DNA of 64,000 bases from Adiantum capillus-veneris (GCA_014529385.2 CM043942.1:112932141-112996140); one strand, 5' to 3'. Positions 42,058 to 54,812 are shown, counted from the stretch's first letter. Translations and numbers: made by a program. Notes: generated by a model from the letters alone, not told the origin.

Positions 42058-42620
42058 TGCAACAAACTTGGACACCCCAAGTCAAGATTCTACCGCGACA
42101 CAATAGAGATTCACTTCAAAACATTTCACAAAGACAACACGACCCGACGTAGTTCTGTGCCCAAAGATATTGGTCCCATAGACTGGCGCCCCTTTCGGTA
42201 TTTCTTTTCATATTAATCTGTGTTCAAAGTACAAGAGAGTCGACAAGCACTCACTCTCATACTCTGCGTCCAGATGCTCTGAGTAATGAGGCCCAACCAA
42301 CTTATTTATTGGTACAAGGGATGCCCAAAAGCAGAGCCCCAAAAATCTTAAACTCAAAAGCTTTTATGCCCAAAAGCAATTCCTTAAAAAACTTCCATCC
42401 AAAAGCTGCTAAAACTGCTAGCATAATTTCCAAAATTCCGTATAGAACGCCACGTCAACAAACCAGTGCAAAAAGCAAGATTTTTCGTACAACTGTCCCT
42501 ACAGTCTGCCACGTCAACATGTCAACGCTTTTTGGACAGATTTTTCGTTGGCTGCCACGTCAACCTGTCGGCGCAATTCAAGGGTCCGTACAGGACCTAC
42601 CACGTCACCAGTTTGTGACA
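42058..42620 (-). mobile_element. solo LTR of family S, copy 2 (TSD GAAAT)
   Basis: Minus strand: starts TGTCACAAACTGGTGACG at 42,620 and ends CAAGTTTGTTGCA at 42,058. GAAAT lies at 42,053-42,057 and 42,621-42,625. It shares GGCGCCCCTTTCGGTATTTC (plus) with the other two members but lacks the CCCTAA array. It contains repeated CCACGTCAAC words (42,450-42,560). Confidence 0.92.
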
Positions 42621-42794
42621 GAAATAGGTATTCTTGATGCATCACATGATGGGTGACATGAGCATTAGATAAAGAATATTCTATTTGTCTGGGAGGAAAT
42701 CCAAACCGGATAAAGGATTCCGCGTGAAGATGCAGGCACGAGAATAAAGACGGATTTTGAGAAGCTTTTTCTAAAAAGCGGGATATTTTTTAGA

Positions 42795-42821
42795 GCTTTC
42801 CGGGAAAGCACATGCTTTCCC
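42795..42821. repeat. overlapping palindromes
   Basis: GGGAAAGCACATGCTTTCCC (42,802-42,821) has 9-bp arms around CA, and the preceding GCTTTCCGGGAAAGC (42,795-42,809) has 7-bp arms around G. The two share an arm, so two alternative hairpins are possible. Confidence 0.8.
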
Positions 42822-45031
42822 ACGAGGAAATCTATGTCTGCATGTATCTATGCATGAGATTGCGTTCAAGGGCGCCTAGGAAGTGTTGTGTAGCATTAAT
42901 TTTCAGCTCACATAGATCTTAACAAGTTTACATTTTTTTATTGTGACCAACCACCCACTAAATAAGTGGCAGCCACTTCATAAAAAAACAACAAGGCTTA
43001 TAAAAAATAGCCAACGTTGCCTCTAATGATTGAAAACAGCGAAAACTTTCTCTCTCCTCTTTCTAAATCAATCACCAACCTTCTCTCTCTTCCCCCTGCT
43101 ATTTCAACACCCCTATTCTCTACTATTGTTGCAAGATAGTTTCCGGCCGCTCTCCAGAGCCTATAAAAGCAACCTAGCGCTCCACTCTCAACCCAGAATT
43201 GCCAGCGCAAAAGACTGAGCACATAGAAAAAGTGAAGGAAGCCCATGTGCAGTCTAAATTGCTACCTTCAGTCATTGCTCGCCTGCATTTTTGCTGTGTG
43301 GAAAAGGTAATTGCAGAGTATGCGTAGTTTGAACACACCCTAATTCTGCTTTGATAAAGTTGCCAAGTTGAGCAAAAGCGTTTAGAAAGAAGTTTTCCAA
43401 GGCTCTAGGGTCAAATAAATTAAACCTTTTTCTCCCTTTGGGTGGCCCACAAAACTGCAAAGCTGTTGAGATTCATCATGGGAAACGGAACGAGTCATAT
43501 TCACAATCCATCCAATATATGGCTTGTTGGGTAATGAGTTGCGGATTGCACAGAGTGGGTTGTTGGAGATAGCCATAGAAAGTATGTCCTGCTTGGAAGC
43601 AACTAACATTGATTATTCTTTCTTGTAACCATCATTAACATTGATAATTCTTTCGTGTAACTCTCATTGTACTGGGATGAAATTGAAGTTTTGAAAGGTT
43701 TGGTCATTGCGGGTAGGTTTTAGATGGTGTATTTGTGTCATATGAATGACCTTGGAATGGAGGCTTGAGAGGTTGACCGGGTTATAATTTTCCATAACCA
43801 ATCTATTAAATAGATGGTTTGATGTCACAAACGGGAACGCACACGAATGATCAATAAGCTGAAAATAAATAGAATATTGCCAAACGAGCCGAGGGAGAAG
43901 GTCGACACAATATTGGGGACCAGAAGATGGGTTGTCCCTAACCCCCCCCCCCCCCCCCCCAAAAAAGAATCTTTATTCACAGAGAATCCCTTATACAAGC
44001 ACAAGAACCAGAGAAACCCTTCCGTTTTATATTTCAGACTCGATGGTCGTTTTCTTGCCGTTAGGAAATCCGAGAGGCGAGCTCTCAATTCGTTTCCTGT
44101 GTGTACTCAAATCAAAAGCTCCACAGAACGACCCGGATTCCATTCCTGAAATCCCGAAGTGTAGGCCAAAGCCTCTTAGCTCCTTCTCCGCGATGGAGTA
44201 CCTAAAAGCACAAAAACAAAACCTTCAATTCCTAGGGCGTATTCACAAGCTTTATCAGTTGCTCCAAGTATGGAAAAGTGACCTCCGTACGTCAACTTCA
44301 CACAATCACTTGCATTTTTCTAGTGGCAGTCGGCCTTACCACCCCGGAACATCTCAGTGCAGAGAAGGACGTGAGCTTGAATGTCCAACAGATGAAAAAT
44401 GTGTAGTGTGAAAGGGAGAGCGAGGGCATTGTGTTTTCATTGGTCCAGATCAGAAAATGGAAGTTGGACATGGGCAGTCTGAACACTCCCTTAGCTATGA
44501 GTGACATTTGGCTCACTCGTGACTTTCACATTATGAAATTGCCTCACTCCAACACTCTTGCGCATCCCATGGTTTTACAAGAACTCAACTAGTTTGGATT
44601 CCTCAAAGAAAGTCATCACTTTGCCACATAGAGGGCAAACCATTAACTTGGATGTGAAGTAGAAGGTGGATATTCCTTCTTAGAATTAAGAAAAAAAAAA
44701 TTGTTTTCTTTTCCTATAACAGCCCTGCATCAAATAGATCCGGAGGACCAAAAGAGAGAGAGAGAAGCCTTCCCTCATCTCTAGCCACAATCCAGGGCTA
44801 TGGCAATTGCAAATGTTGGGGCAAAGAGCTGTAGACGAAGCTAAAACCCCTCTAAACCAAACCAACCAAAGCCACACACAACACCTCCCTCCTCTATGCC
44901 AAAATCTCCACCAAACAAGAGAAAATTAAAAAGCAAAAATAAACCAAATTAAGAACAAAAAAATCTCATAACATCACATGGACTGAGTACCACTGCCTTG
45001 GTCTTCCCCGATCTCTCCCTCATTTTCGATA

Positions 45032-45034
<3 letters not shown>
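42822..45034. other. low-repeat stretch without a recognised gene
   Basis: Contains CCTATAAAAGCAACC at 43,161, which resembles a TATA box, a 19-base C run at 43,942-43,960, and several open frames of 60-160 codons with no recognisable domain or consistent splice structure. It may hold host non-coding DNA or unrecognised exons. Confidence 0.3.

Positions 45035-45107
<73 letters not shown>
45035..45107 (+). repeat. (CT)n microsatellite
   Basis: 73 bp of pure CT, about 250 bp beyond the last visible acyltransferase exon, where the next exon of that gene would be expected. Confidence 0.97.
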
Positions 45108-45110
<3 letters not shown>

Positions 45111-45361
45111 CACCTTGGTGCTCAGAGTTTCCAATCCCCATTGATATCATGACTCTTTCCATATCATTGTTCTTATCCGAAATTTGACACAAGTAACAAA
45201 CAAAGGACCTTTGAGCAGACTAAATTCCCTACTTATGTAGAAATATAAATGTAACTAGCTCAAAAGAGCATCCTTGACTATGTATTCTTCTTCTCTGAAG
45301 GAAAAGAAATAAAATGCCTGCTTGCTTGAAGTGGAGTATGTGAAAACAATCTTTAACACAC

Positions 45362-45983
45362 CTGAGGAACTCGAGTTATATTCACCCGGGAACCAAGCCA
45401 CGTTTTGCAAAACGACAAAGAGTTGTATGGTAACTGCATGATCGAATACATGTGTCCTGGTTAGGATTGATGCCCCTGCTAAGCTTAATTTCAATATAAC
45501 CACATACATACTGTTCCATCGCCACTAGCAGGACTAGGATTTCCTTCAACAGCTGCTCCAGATCTAAGAAGAGCAGAAAAATATGTTTGATAATGTATGC
45601 ACACCCAATTTCCAGTATTGGGACAACACAATGACACACCCACTCCAAGTATATGCGGGCGCGCACGCACACACTCACAAATGTAGACAATGGCAGTCAC
45701 TCAGTAAGGGTTTACCTGGATTGCAAAGTTCCACCCTCAACCTCATAGACAGTATCAGTAATGATCCAGTTGTCAGGGTAAGGTTTCCCCGTAGGAGCAA
45801 AGCGATATCCAACCTGTTAGACACAGAGGTCTGAAAAGAAGGAGCAAAAGCAGCTAAAACTCAAGAGGGAAGGATGCACTTACTTCTGTTTTCATATTTA
45901 TGCCATAGGCGCAGAAGATGTTGCGGATGGGAGGCCTGCTCCATGGTGTTAAACCGTTCACCACAGCGTCTTCCAGATAAAAC
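45362..45983 (-). pseudogene. four exons of a phospholipid-sterol O-acyltransferase (PSAT-like, LCAT family)
   Basis: Exons on the minus strand: 45,983-45,884, 45,813-45,716, 45,563-45,512 and 45,433-45,362, with introns of 70, 152 and 78 bp. All have GT-AG borders and exact phase (1/0/2/0), giving 107 codons. Landmarks are TPWSRPPIRNIFCAYGINMK, GYRFAPTGKPYPDNWIITD and LPYNSLSFCKTWLGSRVNI, which I recognise as the C-terminal half of plant PSAT1 proteins. These move an acyl group from phospholipid to sterols at ER/microsomal membranes. In this family the catalytic Asp lies around the GDGT-LPYNSL position. Neither upstream exons (Ser active site) nor the downstream His region are found nearby, so this is a fragment or a gene with very long flanking introns. 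Confidence 0.75.
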
Positions 45984-47137
45984 CTGTATGAGGAAGAAGG
46001 TGACAGACGACAGGAGAATGCAATTGAGAAAGGGGAAGGAGCCCATAGTTGCCCTGCTTGTGCTACCAACGAGAGTGAAAAGCTTAAGCTCTAGAAAGAA
46101 TCCGCAAACAATAGTTCTCTTCCTGGCCTGCGAAAACAGGCCTTATCAGAGGCGAAAAGGGGCAGGCTTTAGACAATTTACTGTCTGCAGGATGGCGACA
46201 ATGGACAAGTTTGCAGCATTTACTCGAACTCGCTCATTCCCGAATCCCGAATCCCCGTGCGTTTTTTAAAGGTTGCGCACGTTTTCCTCTGTTTTGTAGC
46301 TGCCCATTCCACCTCCAAATATGCAATGAAGAGGTGAAGAATTTTGTGCGTCATAAATGTGTTTGTCATATTGGTTGATAGTTTTTGGCTTTCTAAACGA
46401 AACCCTTATTGTTGTGTTCCGGATAGGGAGATTTTCATTGTTTTCAATGCACGATGAAGACTTACCTTTCATTTCACATCATGACATGTCTTTACTTTTC
46501 TTGCATTCTATTGTTTTAGAATGCCAAAGTAAAGCTTCACCTTGCATAATTTTAGTAAATTTTACTCACATATATGTTTTTTTTTTTGCATTCTATTGTT
46601 TTAAAATGCTAAAGTGAAGTTTCACCTTGCATAATTCTAATAAATTTTTACACACATACATATTAATTAATTCTTTTTATTTCACCTTTCATTTCACAAC
46701 TTCACATGGTTTTACATTTCTTGCATTTTATAGCTTGATTCCAGACAGTGTTAACGTTCGAGAAAGTCTCTTTTATCAAGCGGCTGTTGATCGAGTTTCC
46801 TCCTCACAAAGAAGAAAATTGAAAATACTAGCAAAAATTTTGAGATTTGCAAAATTTTTGGACGACTTTCTCACATATTTCATCGATTTTTCTTCCGTTT
46901 ACCATAGTTTGCAGCTAGCTAGTCTCGATTTTCAATTGACTCAAGACTAAGCTGAGACAATCCTTTTACAAACACTGATACCAGTTTAATTTAACCTAAC
47001 AATTTTATCACTTCCTTATTGTTTTTGAAAGCTGTCGTGACCCTTTCACTTGTTGAGTTAATGTAAAGGACAATAGAAGGAACAAGTATACAATTGAATG
47101 GTCTCACCAAAATGTTAGTTCATGTTATATTGTTAGG
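45984..47137. other. AT-rich stretch without a recognised gene
   Basis: Two similar segments, 46,497-46,565 and 46,578-46,650 (CATTCTATTGTTTTA, TTCACCTTGCATAATT), form a near-tandem duplication. Nothing else supported. Confidence 0.35.
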
Positions 47138-47383
47138 TCAGGTATTTGGAATCCATATGCAATCCAAACTTGACACGTAGATTGTAGCATTGTGCGTTAT
47201 TCGTTGTTTTAAATTATATTCTGAGAGCAAGTTAGTAAGAACATTGTAATCAAAGTTTTGGGTGTTAGCGTCAATGTTGAAATTATCGAGAAGGAGGATT
47301 AGAGTGTGCAAATGGTATGGTGTGCGTATTGTGGATAATATTTGTAACAGCAATTGTACTTGACTAGAGGGGCTATAGTACAA
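47138..47383 (-). pseudogene. fragment of a LINE endonuclease
   Basis: Reads HTLILLLDNFNIDANTQ, NLKQRITHNATIY and SSLDCIWIP. The order LLxDFNI, QxITH and LDxIW matches the DFN and C-terminal part of APE-type LINE endonucleases. The first residue of the usual GDFN is Asp-Asn here (LDNFN), so a catalytic-site change is present. Only about 80 codons; the rest of the element is not seen. Confidence 0.5.
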
Positions 47384-49460
47384 TGTTGTTATTGTTAATA
47401 AATATTTATGTTTTGTAGTGAAGACATTGATTATACTTTCTATTTCATTCGTGAAGAGTGATATGATGGTGTAGATCTTTGTTTGTTTTTATGTAAAAAG
47501 GGAAACTTCTTTGCAACTTGTTGAATGAATGCGATTGTAACTAGGTGTTGTATTTGCATGCTGTAATTTTTCTTCCTAAAGACAACATATGTGTGAAGCC
47601 ATCACACTATCACCATGAATTAAATTGGTATACTGTTTCTTAAGAAAGACAGTATTAAAAGTTTGTATTATCAAGTGGTTTTCACGATGAGTGGAAGTTT
47701 TGTTGAAGAGACTGCCAATTTTCTTAAAACTCATGTAAAATTGAATTGTCTACTTTAATATGGTCAAAAGTCGGTTCTTGAATGAGGTAGAGATGGTTAG
47801 GGTCCCTTATGCATGAAAGGGTAGTGTAGTGATTAGTCTATGTATTCAAATTTTTTGAGGGTTAAAAGTTGAAGTGTTCAACGTGAGGCCTTGTGCATAA
47901 TGTATGGTTCTTTAATTCTCTAGAGATGGTGAGGATCCCTTACTCACAAAAGGAAAGTATAGACTACTCTGTGCGTTTGAATTTGTTTAGGTTCAAAAGC
48001 TAAGGTTTTCAATGTGAGGCCTTGTGCACAATGTGTAGATCGACAAATTGTGCAATAAGTTTGTCACTAATGATACAAGTAGTAGTATTAGTGTTGAGTG
48101 AATTAACTTGATCCAAATTAAGGTAGAGCGTATACTTAGCAACCTCTGGGCTTTATGTAAACAAGTGTAAAGCGAGGACTACTATGAGTTCTCAGAATTT
48201 GCTAGTATAGAAGATATATTAGTGGCCATTATATCTTCATGATCATATTCAGCAATATTTGCATTGGTAGTCTCTTGAGCATTTGTAACCTCTTTAGGGC
48301 TCCTTGTTTCATGAATAAAGATGATGGACCCTCAATATAGGTGTTTGCTATCACAAATAAAAAATACATTTTTAGATAACAATTATAATGACACAATTTT
48401 AACACAAGGCTTTTGAAAATGAGCTCACTTTGCTTTCTTTGTTTCTCCCTATTTTGAAGATAGCACATGCAACCACACCACTTCGGGTCACATCCTTGAG
48501 AGGTTTGGGCACAATCCCAAGGATGTATAAAATAATAAGACTAGGCAAAGGAGAACCACCACTTGTTTTTAGAGGTGACACACGTAAGCCATTAAAGCCA
48601 CCATCCTATACCGAACAATGTACATGTATCCTGATGCCAATTTTGTTCACTTCTTAAGTAGAGTAAGGGACAATAACAAAATGTGTTAATGTTCAATGTG
48701 AACACTTGTGACAAATACTGGCAACTTGCAAATGATGAAAATACCATCTTTGAATTCCATTGAACGAATGCTGCTAAATTCATCACACATGGTTTCAACA
48801 TTGCAATAATTGTCATCATCATGGTCATCGAATAAAGATAGTGAAGAGATAGAGCTATCAATTTCAAAAGAATATATTATAAATAGAAACTATATAATCA
48901 ATAGTGGCACATTTAAATGAAGCTTGCAATCATATAAGTAATAGTTGGTGCATTTAAATGAAGCTTGGCATAGACACGAGCAAAGGATACTCATGAAAAA
49001 TGTAATTGATCTTGCTTTTTTCCATTATCATCCATACAATAATGATTTTTTTTTAGTGCTAAGCAAAATAATTAAGTCTCATCATCATTTCATTAGAGGT
49101 AGAAGCAATGGAGGAGGCGATGGAAGGGCAGCAGAAAGAGCTAAATCTGCTGCACTTGGAAGAGGTGGGAGGAGCTGGGAGGTGGTCACTATTTGCACTA
49201 TTTATCAGTTAAATATATAACTAGTGCAACTATGCAATAATTACAACAAGTCTTAAATTGTTGCATATAGGAAAAATAACTGGTGCACATGGGACTACGC
49301 AAGAGACACAATTATTTCAAATAGTAATTGGTTGTGATCACACACAACATATTATCGGTTCAAATAATGAAGGAAACCTAAGCCTTTTGTACCTTTATTT
49401 CATGCAACTGAGTTCCAAGAGTGAGCATGCGAGTGTATGTTCGGCCAAAGGAAACTCGTT
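47384..49460. other. stretch without a recognised gene
   Basis: AT-rich. 47,830-47,905 and 47,945-48,040 are a degenerate direct repeat (GGGTTAAAAGTTGAAG..., GTGAGGCCTTGTGCA). No domain, LTR or exon supported. Confidence 0.3.
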
Positions 49461-49601
49461 GAAAGGGCATGGGGACTGAACATGCTAATCTCCACCCAGC
49501 CATGCCCTATATAGGCCCTTGGCCTGCTAAATATAGGGACCCCCTTGTCTACATGTCCATCCTGGCCCTTGGCCGTGATTGGTCCTACCCTTGTCCTGAC
49601 A
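49461..49601 (-). repeat. 3' LTR of element D
   Basis: 141 bp. Contains CCCTATATAGGCC (TATA-like) and CTAAATATAGGGAC, both shared with the 5' LTR. Confidence 0.85.
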
Positions 49602-50154
49602 TTACTCCCCCCTTGGAGAAGTGTTTTCGTCCGCGAAAACACAAGTGATGGTATCTTCATAAGAACACTAATGTTTTCTACCGTAACATCCCTCATGGAT
49701 CCAACGGTTCCTTTGAGCGGAACCCGGTTTAGTAGGAGGTTCAATGAAACCAAGAGTACCATCTTGGTTTTCTACATTGTTGTCCATTTGTAACCATCTG
49801 ATGGTACTGGTTCCTATCCAAACATAGTGTGTAGACTCCATTTACAACACTCATGAGCGTGGTAAACGAGTTTATCACTACAAAGATGTACCAAAAAGAG
49901 TACCTCTTGTTACTTTCCATGAAAGTAACTTGCTGACATAACTCATCAGCCAAGTTTAAATCCTTGACTTGTTCCCAAATTTCATCAGTAAACAACCCCA
50001 CCCTAACGAGTGTCAAGGTTGAGAACCTGACCTATACATGAAGAGACTATCGAGACAACATGCATTAACTTATAGTGAGCAAACTCTAAGTAGAGCAATA
50101 AATGCTTATTGATTGGATCACTTGGTGCTAATGTACGCACTTTGCATATCCTTC

Positions 50155-50290
50155 ACCACCAGATTACACTTTGTAATCTGCCTATTTGGATACTGACAGT
50201 ACTAAGGTGTGTTTCCTCACACTTTGTAATCTGCCTATCCCCTTGGATAACTGACAGTACTGAGGTGTGTTCCCTCACACTTTGCAGATA
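50155..50290. repeat. tandem duplication of about 65 bp
   Basis: CACACTTTGTAATCTGCCTAT ... TGACAGTACTRAGGTGTG occurs twice in a row (50,166 on, and 50,218 on), with a third partial start CACACTTTGCAGAT. Lies in the decayed interior of element D. Confidence 0.75.
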
Positions 50291-53200
50291 GTCGTCCCAA
50301 ATGATTGGTAAGTGGGAGGCACAATATCGTGTAACATTGTTGAGGAATCAACAATGTCCGGAATAACCATCGTGGTTAACTTGAGAAATCCACCAACACC
50401 CAAACTGAGCCATGACCTCTATTGGGGATTAGTAGACCCAAAAGTAATCTCATAGAGATACTTGCAGAGAGAGTGCAAAAATGCTTCATAAGCAATAACT
50501 TGAGGAATATGCATGCCATTCCAAATCAGCCTTTGCTAAACACTAGGGCCCATAACACCTAGTGTGCATGCATTTAGCAAAAAACAGATCCGAACCAGTA
50601 TATCCATGGTGATCCTTGCCAATACTTATGGTAAATGTGATGCGCCTAGCACACATTAAAAAGGAATGTAAATAGTTCTGAAAAAAACTAAATACTTTCA
50701 ATTGCAATCTTTTGCAAGCCTTGCTGAAACATCTGAATCACAATAGAAGGTGAAACATTGATCACTTTCAGGTACAGACAATGAAACTTTTTCATTAACA
50801 ACTTATAGCCTTGCTATATGTATAAACAACCGTCTGTAATGTTGTTTAGCAATACTTGTAGCTGAACAAGTCATTCTAAGTACCCAACAATTTCTGGCCA
50901 CTGAAATTGCGCCTGATACGTCGTACTGAAAATGGTCTAGAAAACAGATTTGACCAGTACATAGGGACTTTGTTGTGACACATATTTGAAATAGGGGGTG
51001 CTAGTGTCAGTCTCAGAGACTCATATTCGCCACATGTGGAATATGTCTCAACTAAGGATGTCTGAAAAAAGAACATCCTTCGAGTACAAAATGTACTTGT
51101 GTGTGGAGGTAACTCTAAACACACTGCAACAAAAGTGAGAGGGACCCTCATTCATTGCTCCACACTGGCTAAACCGAACTCCTTGAGTCCCTAGACCATG
51201 TTGTATCCCATGTGACAACATGTGCCAAATCGAATCCTACAAGTGGATTGGTAACAGCATAATGTACATTGCACACTATGGTCCAAAATACTTGTTTCGA
51301 CATGCCCTTGGCATGGCCCTGAAATATTCAAGCGTATTTAAACGACTTGAAAAAACCAAGCAATGCATACTAAAAAGTGGAATAACACCAAATCAATAGA
51401 TGTGGACCTGGAGATTGAACTGAATGTTCACTTACCCGTATTCAATTACAGAGGAACACGTCGTCCACGTGTGAAAAAAAAACAAGCAGCTTGCACTGGA
51501 AACCCTGGGTGTTGCCTTTGCAATCCAAACCCTTCGATTAGAATCTACGTAGTCAAACCCTTTGGAAAGACCCTTTGTAGAAACTGGTCGATTAGTAGGT
51601 AACGGTAACCAACATAGTCAACCGTGTACCGAATGATTGGAATCAACTTGAGAAGATCGAATTTTTCCGCTATCTCGTGGTAGATTGCGGGATTCTTTCC
51701 TTGAAAGTATAATGGCAAAGACCAAACTGTGATCCTCCATTACCATGGGATTGTGCCCCAAAACTGGGATGCCATAGACACTCGTAGTGCTATAGAGAGA
51801 GCAAGAAATCCACACAAGTGAGATGCCTAGCTTGTATCAACGGCCATGCTGTCCCAACTGTTTGCTGACTATAGACCCCATGGTATAGATTAGCTGATGT
51901 AAGTGTAAGAGTATCGAGAACTCAACTTGAGCGTTGCACTAGAAACATATAGTGCAAAAATGACACCCTAGACATCCGTACTGACAAGACTCTTACTTGT
52001 CCAACAATATCGATGTGTACTTCCCTGGGTAGAGCTGTTCGATCTTGAAAACAATCACCCAAAGAATGCCATTACTTAGGTCTTACCCTTGGCCTGACAA
52101 TGGCTCTTAGCCAATGTAGCTCATAGCCATGATGCAAATTAGTGTTCAATGGACAAACCGATGAATACGAATTTGAGTAGCATCTTAGTCATGTGTTAGC
52201 TGAGAGGTAGAGCACCTTGGCTCAGGTTGACTCACGAGCAAAACATGTATCAAAAAGTTTCGTAGAGGATTTGCGTTGTTCGCGTGAAGAGAGAGAGAAC
52301 AGAAGCATGCTGGGCTGCGGAACTTTCCTTAAGGTTTTAGAGGGTGTACGCAAGCTGTGTGCTCTTACGCATCGTATGTCTAAATTGCAGCGTATTGTAT
52401 AAGTAGTCCACAGTTTTCAGGTATGACTCTCTCGTCAAGAAAGGTAACAGAAAAACAGAAAACTCATTCCGACCCACCTACCATGCAGGGGTCATGATTG
52501 TATGAGGATGACTTAGCATCGGCACTTTGCCTGTAAAGTAAGTCCTAGAGGTAGGTTCCTTTTAGTGTTGTGTGTTGATAGCAACCAACAATCATATTAA
52601 ACAATCCCTTTGTTTAGTCTGTCCGTGACAGAGTTGCAAGTGTGATAGCGGAAGCGTAATTCATGAGGCGGTAGAATTGAATCCACCTAAGTAGCATGCC
52701 TTGCATCCAGTATCGTTAGCCCTTGCTGAGAGGGATGACCTCAACCGTGAGAACCAAAACCATGAGTGCATTGCACAATGTAGACTGGTAGGGATTCTGA
52801 TATTCCCTATTTTGCTAGTTCCCCAAAGCCTTGCTTCATATGAAATTGCCAAAGCACTTTGCTTTGCACAATGCGAGTAATTGCCAAGTAAAGTTTAAAC
52901 AGGAAAAAAACAAGAAAAACTTAAACTTGGCTAACCTAGTCATTGTTGCTGCAACCAGTTGTCATGAAATTTGGAAGGAAAAACTCGTTCCAAAACGGCT
53001 TATAGCCATATCTGCACAGACTATATCCTATACACCTGTCTGATACATAATGAAATAACTGCAATATGAATTAACCTGCACAACCACATTGCCTATTTCT
53101 TCCCAATTTTGTATGGTCACACCATATGCCAAACGTGCAAAGTCTCAATACAAAATGGAGCAATTATGAAAGCCATGCTTCACATAAATACTTCTATGCT

Positions 53201-54638
53201 CATAGCGAACAGATATTCTTGCCAATTTACAGAGCAAAAGAAAGTCGACCTTGTTGAGCATTGACTGACAATCGACCTTGTTGAATTGGCCCCATGTACT
53301 GAAAAGCAGAAAAACTTGCAAAATTATTGTGTACCTGCTTGGCTTGATTACCTTGTCCTTGATATATTTGTAAATATTGTCCTTGACCTATATGTAGATA
53401 TGGATCCCTCCTTTTGGAATCCTTGCTTCCCCCAAGTCAGAGACCATGCTTGCCTAGCCCGTACTCGCTAGGTAACTTTGCCTTGTTGGAGCCTTGTTTC
53501 CTTGTGAAAACATGTTGCTTCGAAGCACCATCGTGCAGCTTATGACGGTGGTATACCGAAAGTAATTCCCACCAATTTGTGGCTTTGTCAAGCAAAATGC
53601 CATACCCATACCAATTGCAGGCATGGCCTGTACTTTCTTGAATGCAATTGGATGACAGTACCAATTGGTAGCAACCTCGCGACCGTTAACCATTCATGCA
53701 TGTTTTGCGTGAAACTTTAGTCAAATACAAAAATTGTAAACCATATTGAGATGCGTACCTCCCTTGCATGTCAAATTTATGCAATGGCATTTGGACGAAT
53801 CTTCCACTCCTATGACAAGCTGGTTGCTTTCATGATCGATGTACTTTGCATTCCTTGCATGTTTCTTGCCTCTTGCGGAGTGTTGTGGGAAAGGCGTCAG
53901 TGCGTCTACTGTCTTGCATTCGAGAAATCCACTGCAACCGAAATTCGCACTCACTTGATAATTGTTGTGAATTTCTGAGGTTTACAAAAAAAGTCTACAT
54001 GTTGAAGATCCGTACTGCTCCGTCCCCATACAATGGCTTGGTATGGTGCCGTGAAGCGTAAACGAAGAGGTGAAAATGGGGAGGGTGAGCCCGTGGGCAC
54101 CCTCCCTTAGTTTTTTTTTTAAATTGCCCAAGGCCAATGGCCTTAGGGCGTTTCTGTGTGAAAACCAAAAATCCCTTAAGCGATGGCGTTCTCTGTCGCC
54201 TGCGCAGGAAAAGAGTCGATGACCATGCGCTGTAGAGCCCGAACCCAGGGCGGTCGTAGTGTCGAAGAAGATGGAGCAGGGCAGGGCGAACCCATAGAGC
54301 CCATCTGCGACGCTTTTGGAGGTGACGGACCTGCCTTGCTTCCCTCTGCTAGGGGTGCTTGCACACGGCTCTTGTCTTCGTCGTCCCCGCTTGTCTAGAG
54401 CTTATGCACACCATGCGCCTCGTCCCCCTACCGTGAACACCATGGCTTGCATGATATGCAAGACCATGCATGGCACGGCTTGCTGTTGAAATCAAGGGAG
54501 AGAGAGAACGGGAGAAAAGGCCATGCTTCTTCGTTGCATGCTTCATGAGTGAGATCAAGAGAGAGAAAGAGAACGGGAGATAAGGCCATGCTTCTTCCCC
54601 TCCTCCATGGTTGCTCCCTCCCTGAGCTCTGATACCAG

Positions 54639-54780
54639 TGAAAGGGCATGGGGACTGAACATGCTAATCTCCACCCGGCCATGCCTTATATAGGCCCTTG
54701 GACTGCTAAATATAGGGACCCCCTTGACTGCATGTCCATCCTGGACCTTGGCCGTGACTGGTCCTACCCTTGTCCTAACA
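54639..54780 (-). repeat. 5' LTR of element D with adjacent primer site
   Basis: 142 bp, differing from the 3' LTR by about ten substitutions. The neighbouring TGGTATCAGAGC at 54,637-54,626 is the initiator tRNA-Met primer site. Confidence 0.88.
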
Positions 54781-54812
54781 CTCATACACGTAGGTGGAAA
54801 TGCAACTAGCTA

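Larger units (their letters stand above)
49461..54780 (-). mobile_element. LTR element D with very short LTRs (TSD CTCGT/CTCAT)
   Basis: Direct repeats of about 141 bp: 49,461-49,601 and 54,639-54,780, both starting TGTYAGGACAAGGG on the minus strand and ending CATGCCCTTTCA. The primer site TGGTATCAGAGC is at 54,637-54,626. A purine tract, AAGGGGGGAGTAA, precedes the 3' LTR. Flanks are CTCGT (49,456-49,460) and CTCAT (54,781-54,785). The interior is about 5 kb but decayed. I see only a gag-like basic/Pro-rich start at 54,400-54,170 and a pol C-terminus-like end (FADENTSPRGE reading near 49,620). Length suits an originally complete element. Confidence 0.8.

Noticed and set aside
43932-44411. 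159-codon plus-strand frame as a host gene
   Set aside because: It begins in a C19 homopolymer (poly-Pro), has no recognisable domain, and overlaps another equally long frame. Insufficient support.
48399-48657. Possible exon (frames on both strands of 60-75 codons)
   Set aside because: No known domain and no splice-consistent neighbours; both strands are equally open.
52195-52245. tRNA-like D-arm sequence TAGCTGAGAGGTAGAGCACC followed by GGTTGACTC
   Set aside because: The A-box-like part is fair, but the B-box is imperfect and lies only about 27 bp away. No acceptor or anticodon stem can be paired, so it is chance or a very decayed tRNA-like piece.
54627-54790. Host promoter from the TATATAGG word
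   Set aside because: The word is within the element D LTR and recurs in its partner LTR at 49.5 kb.
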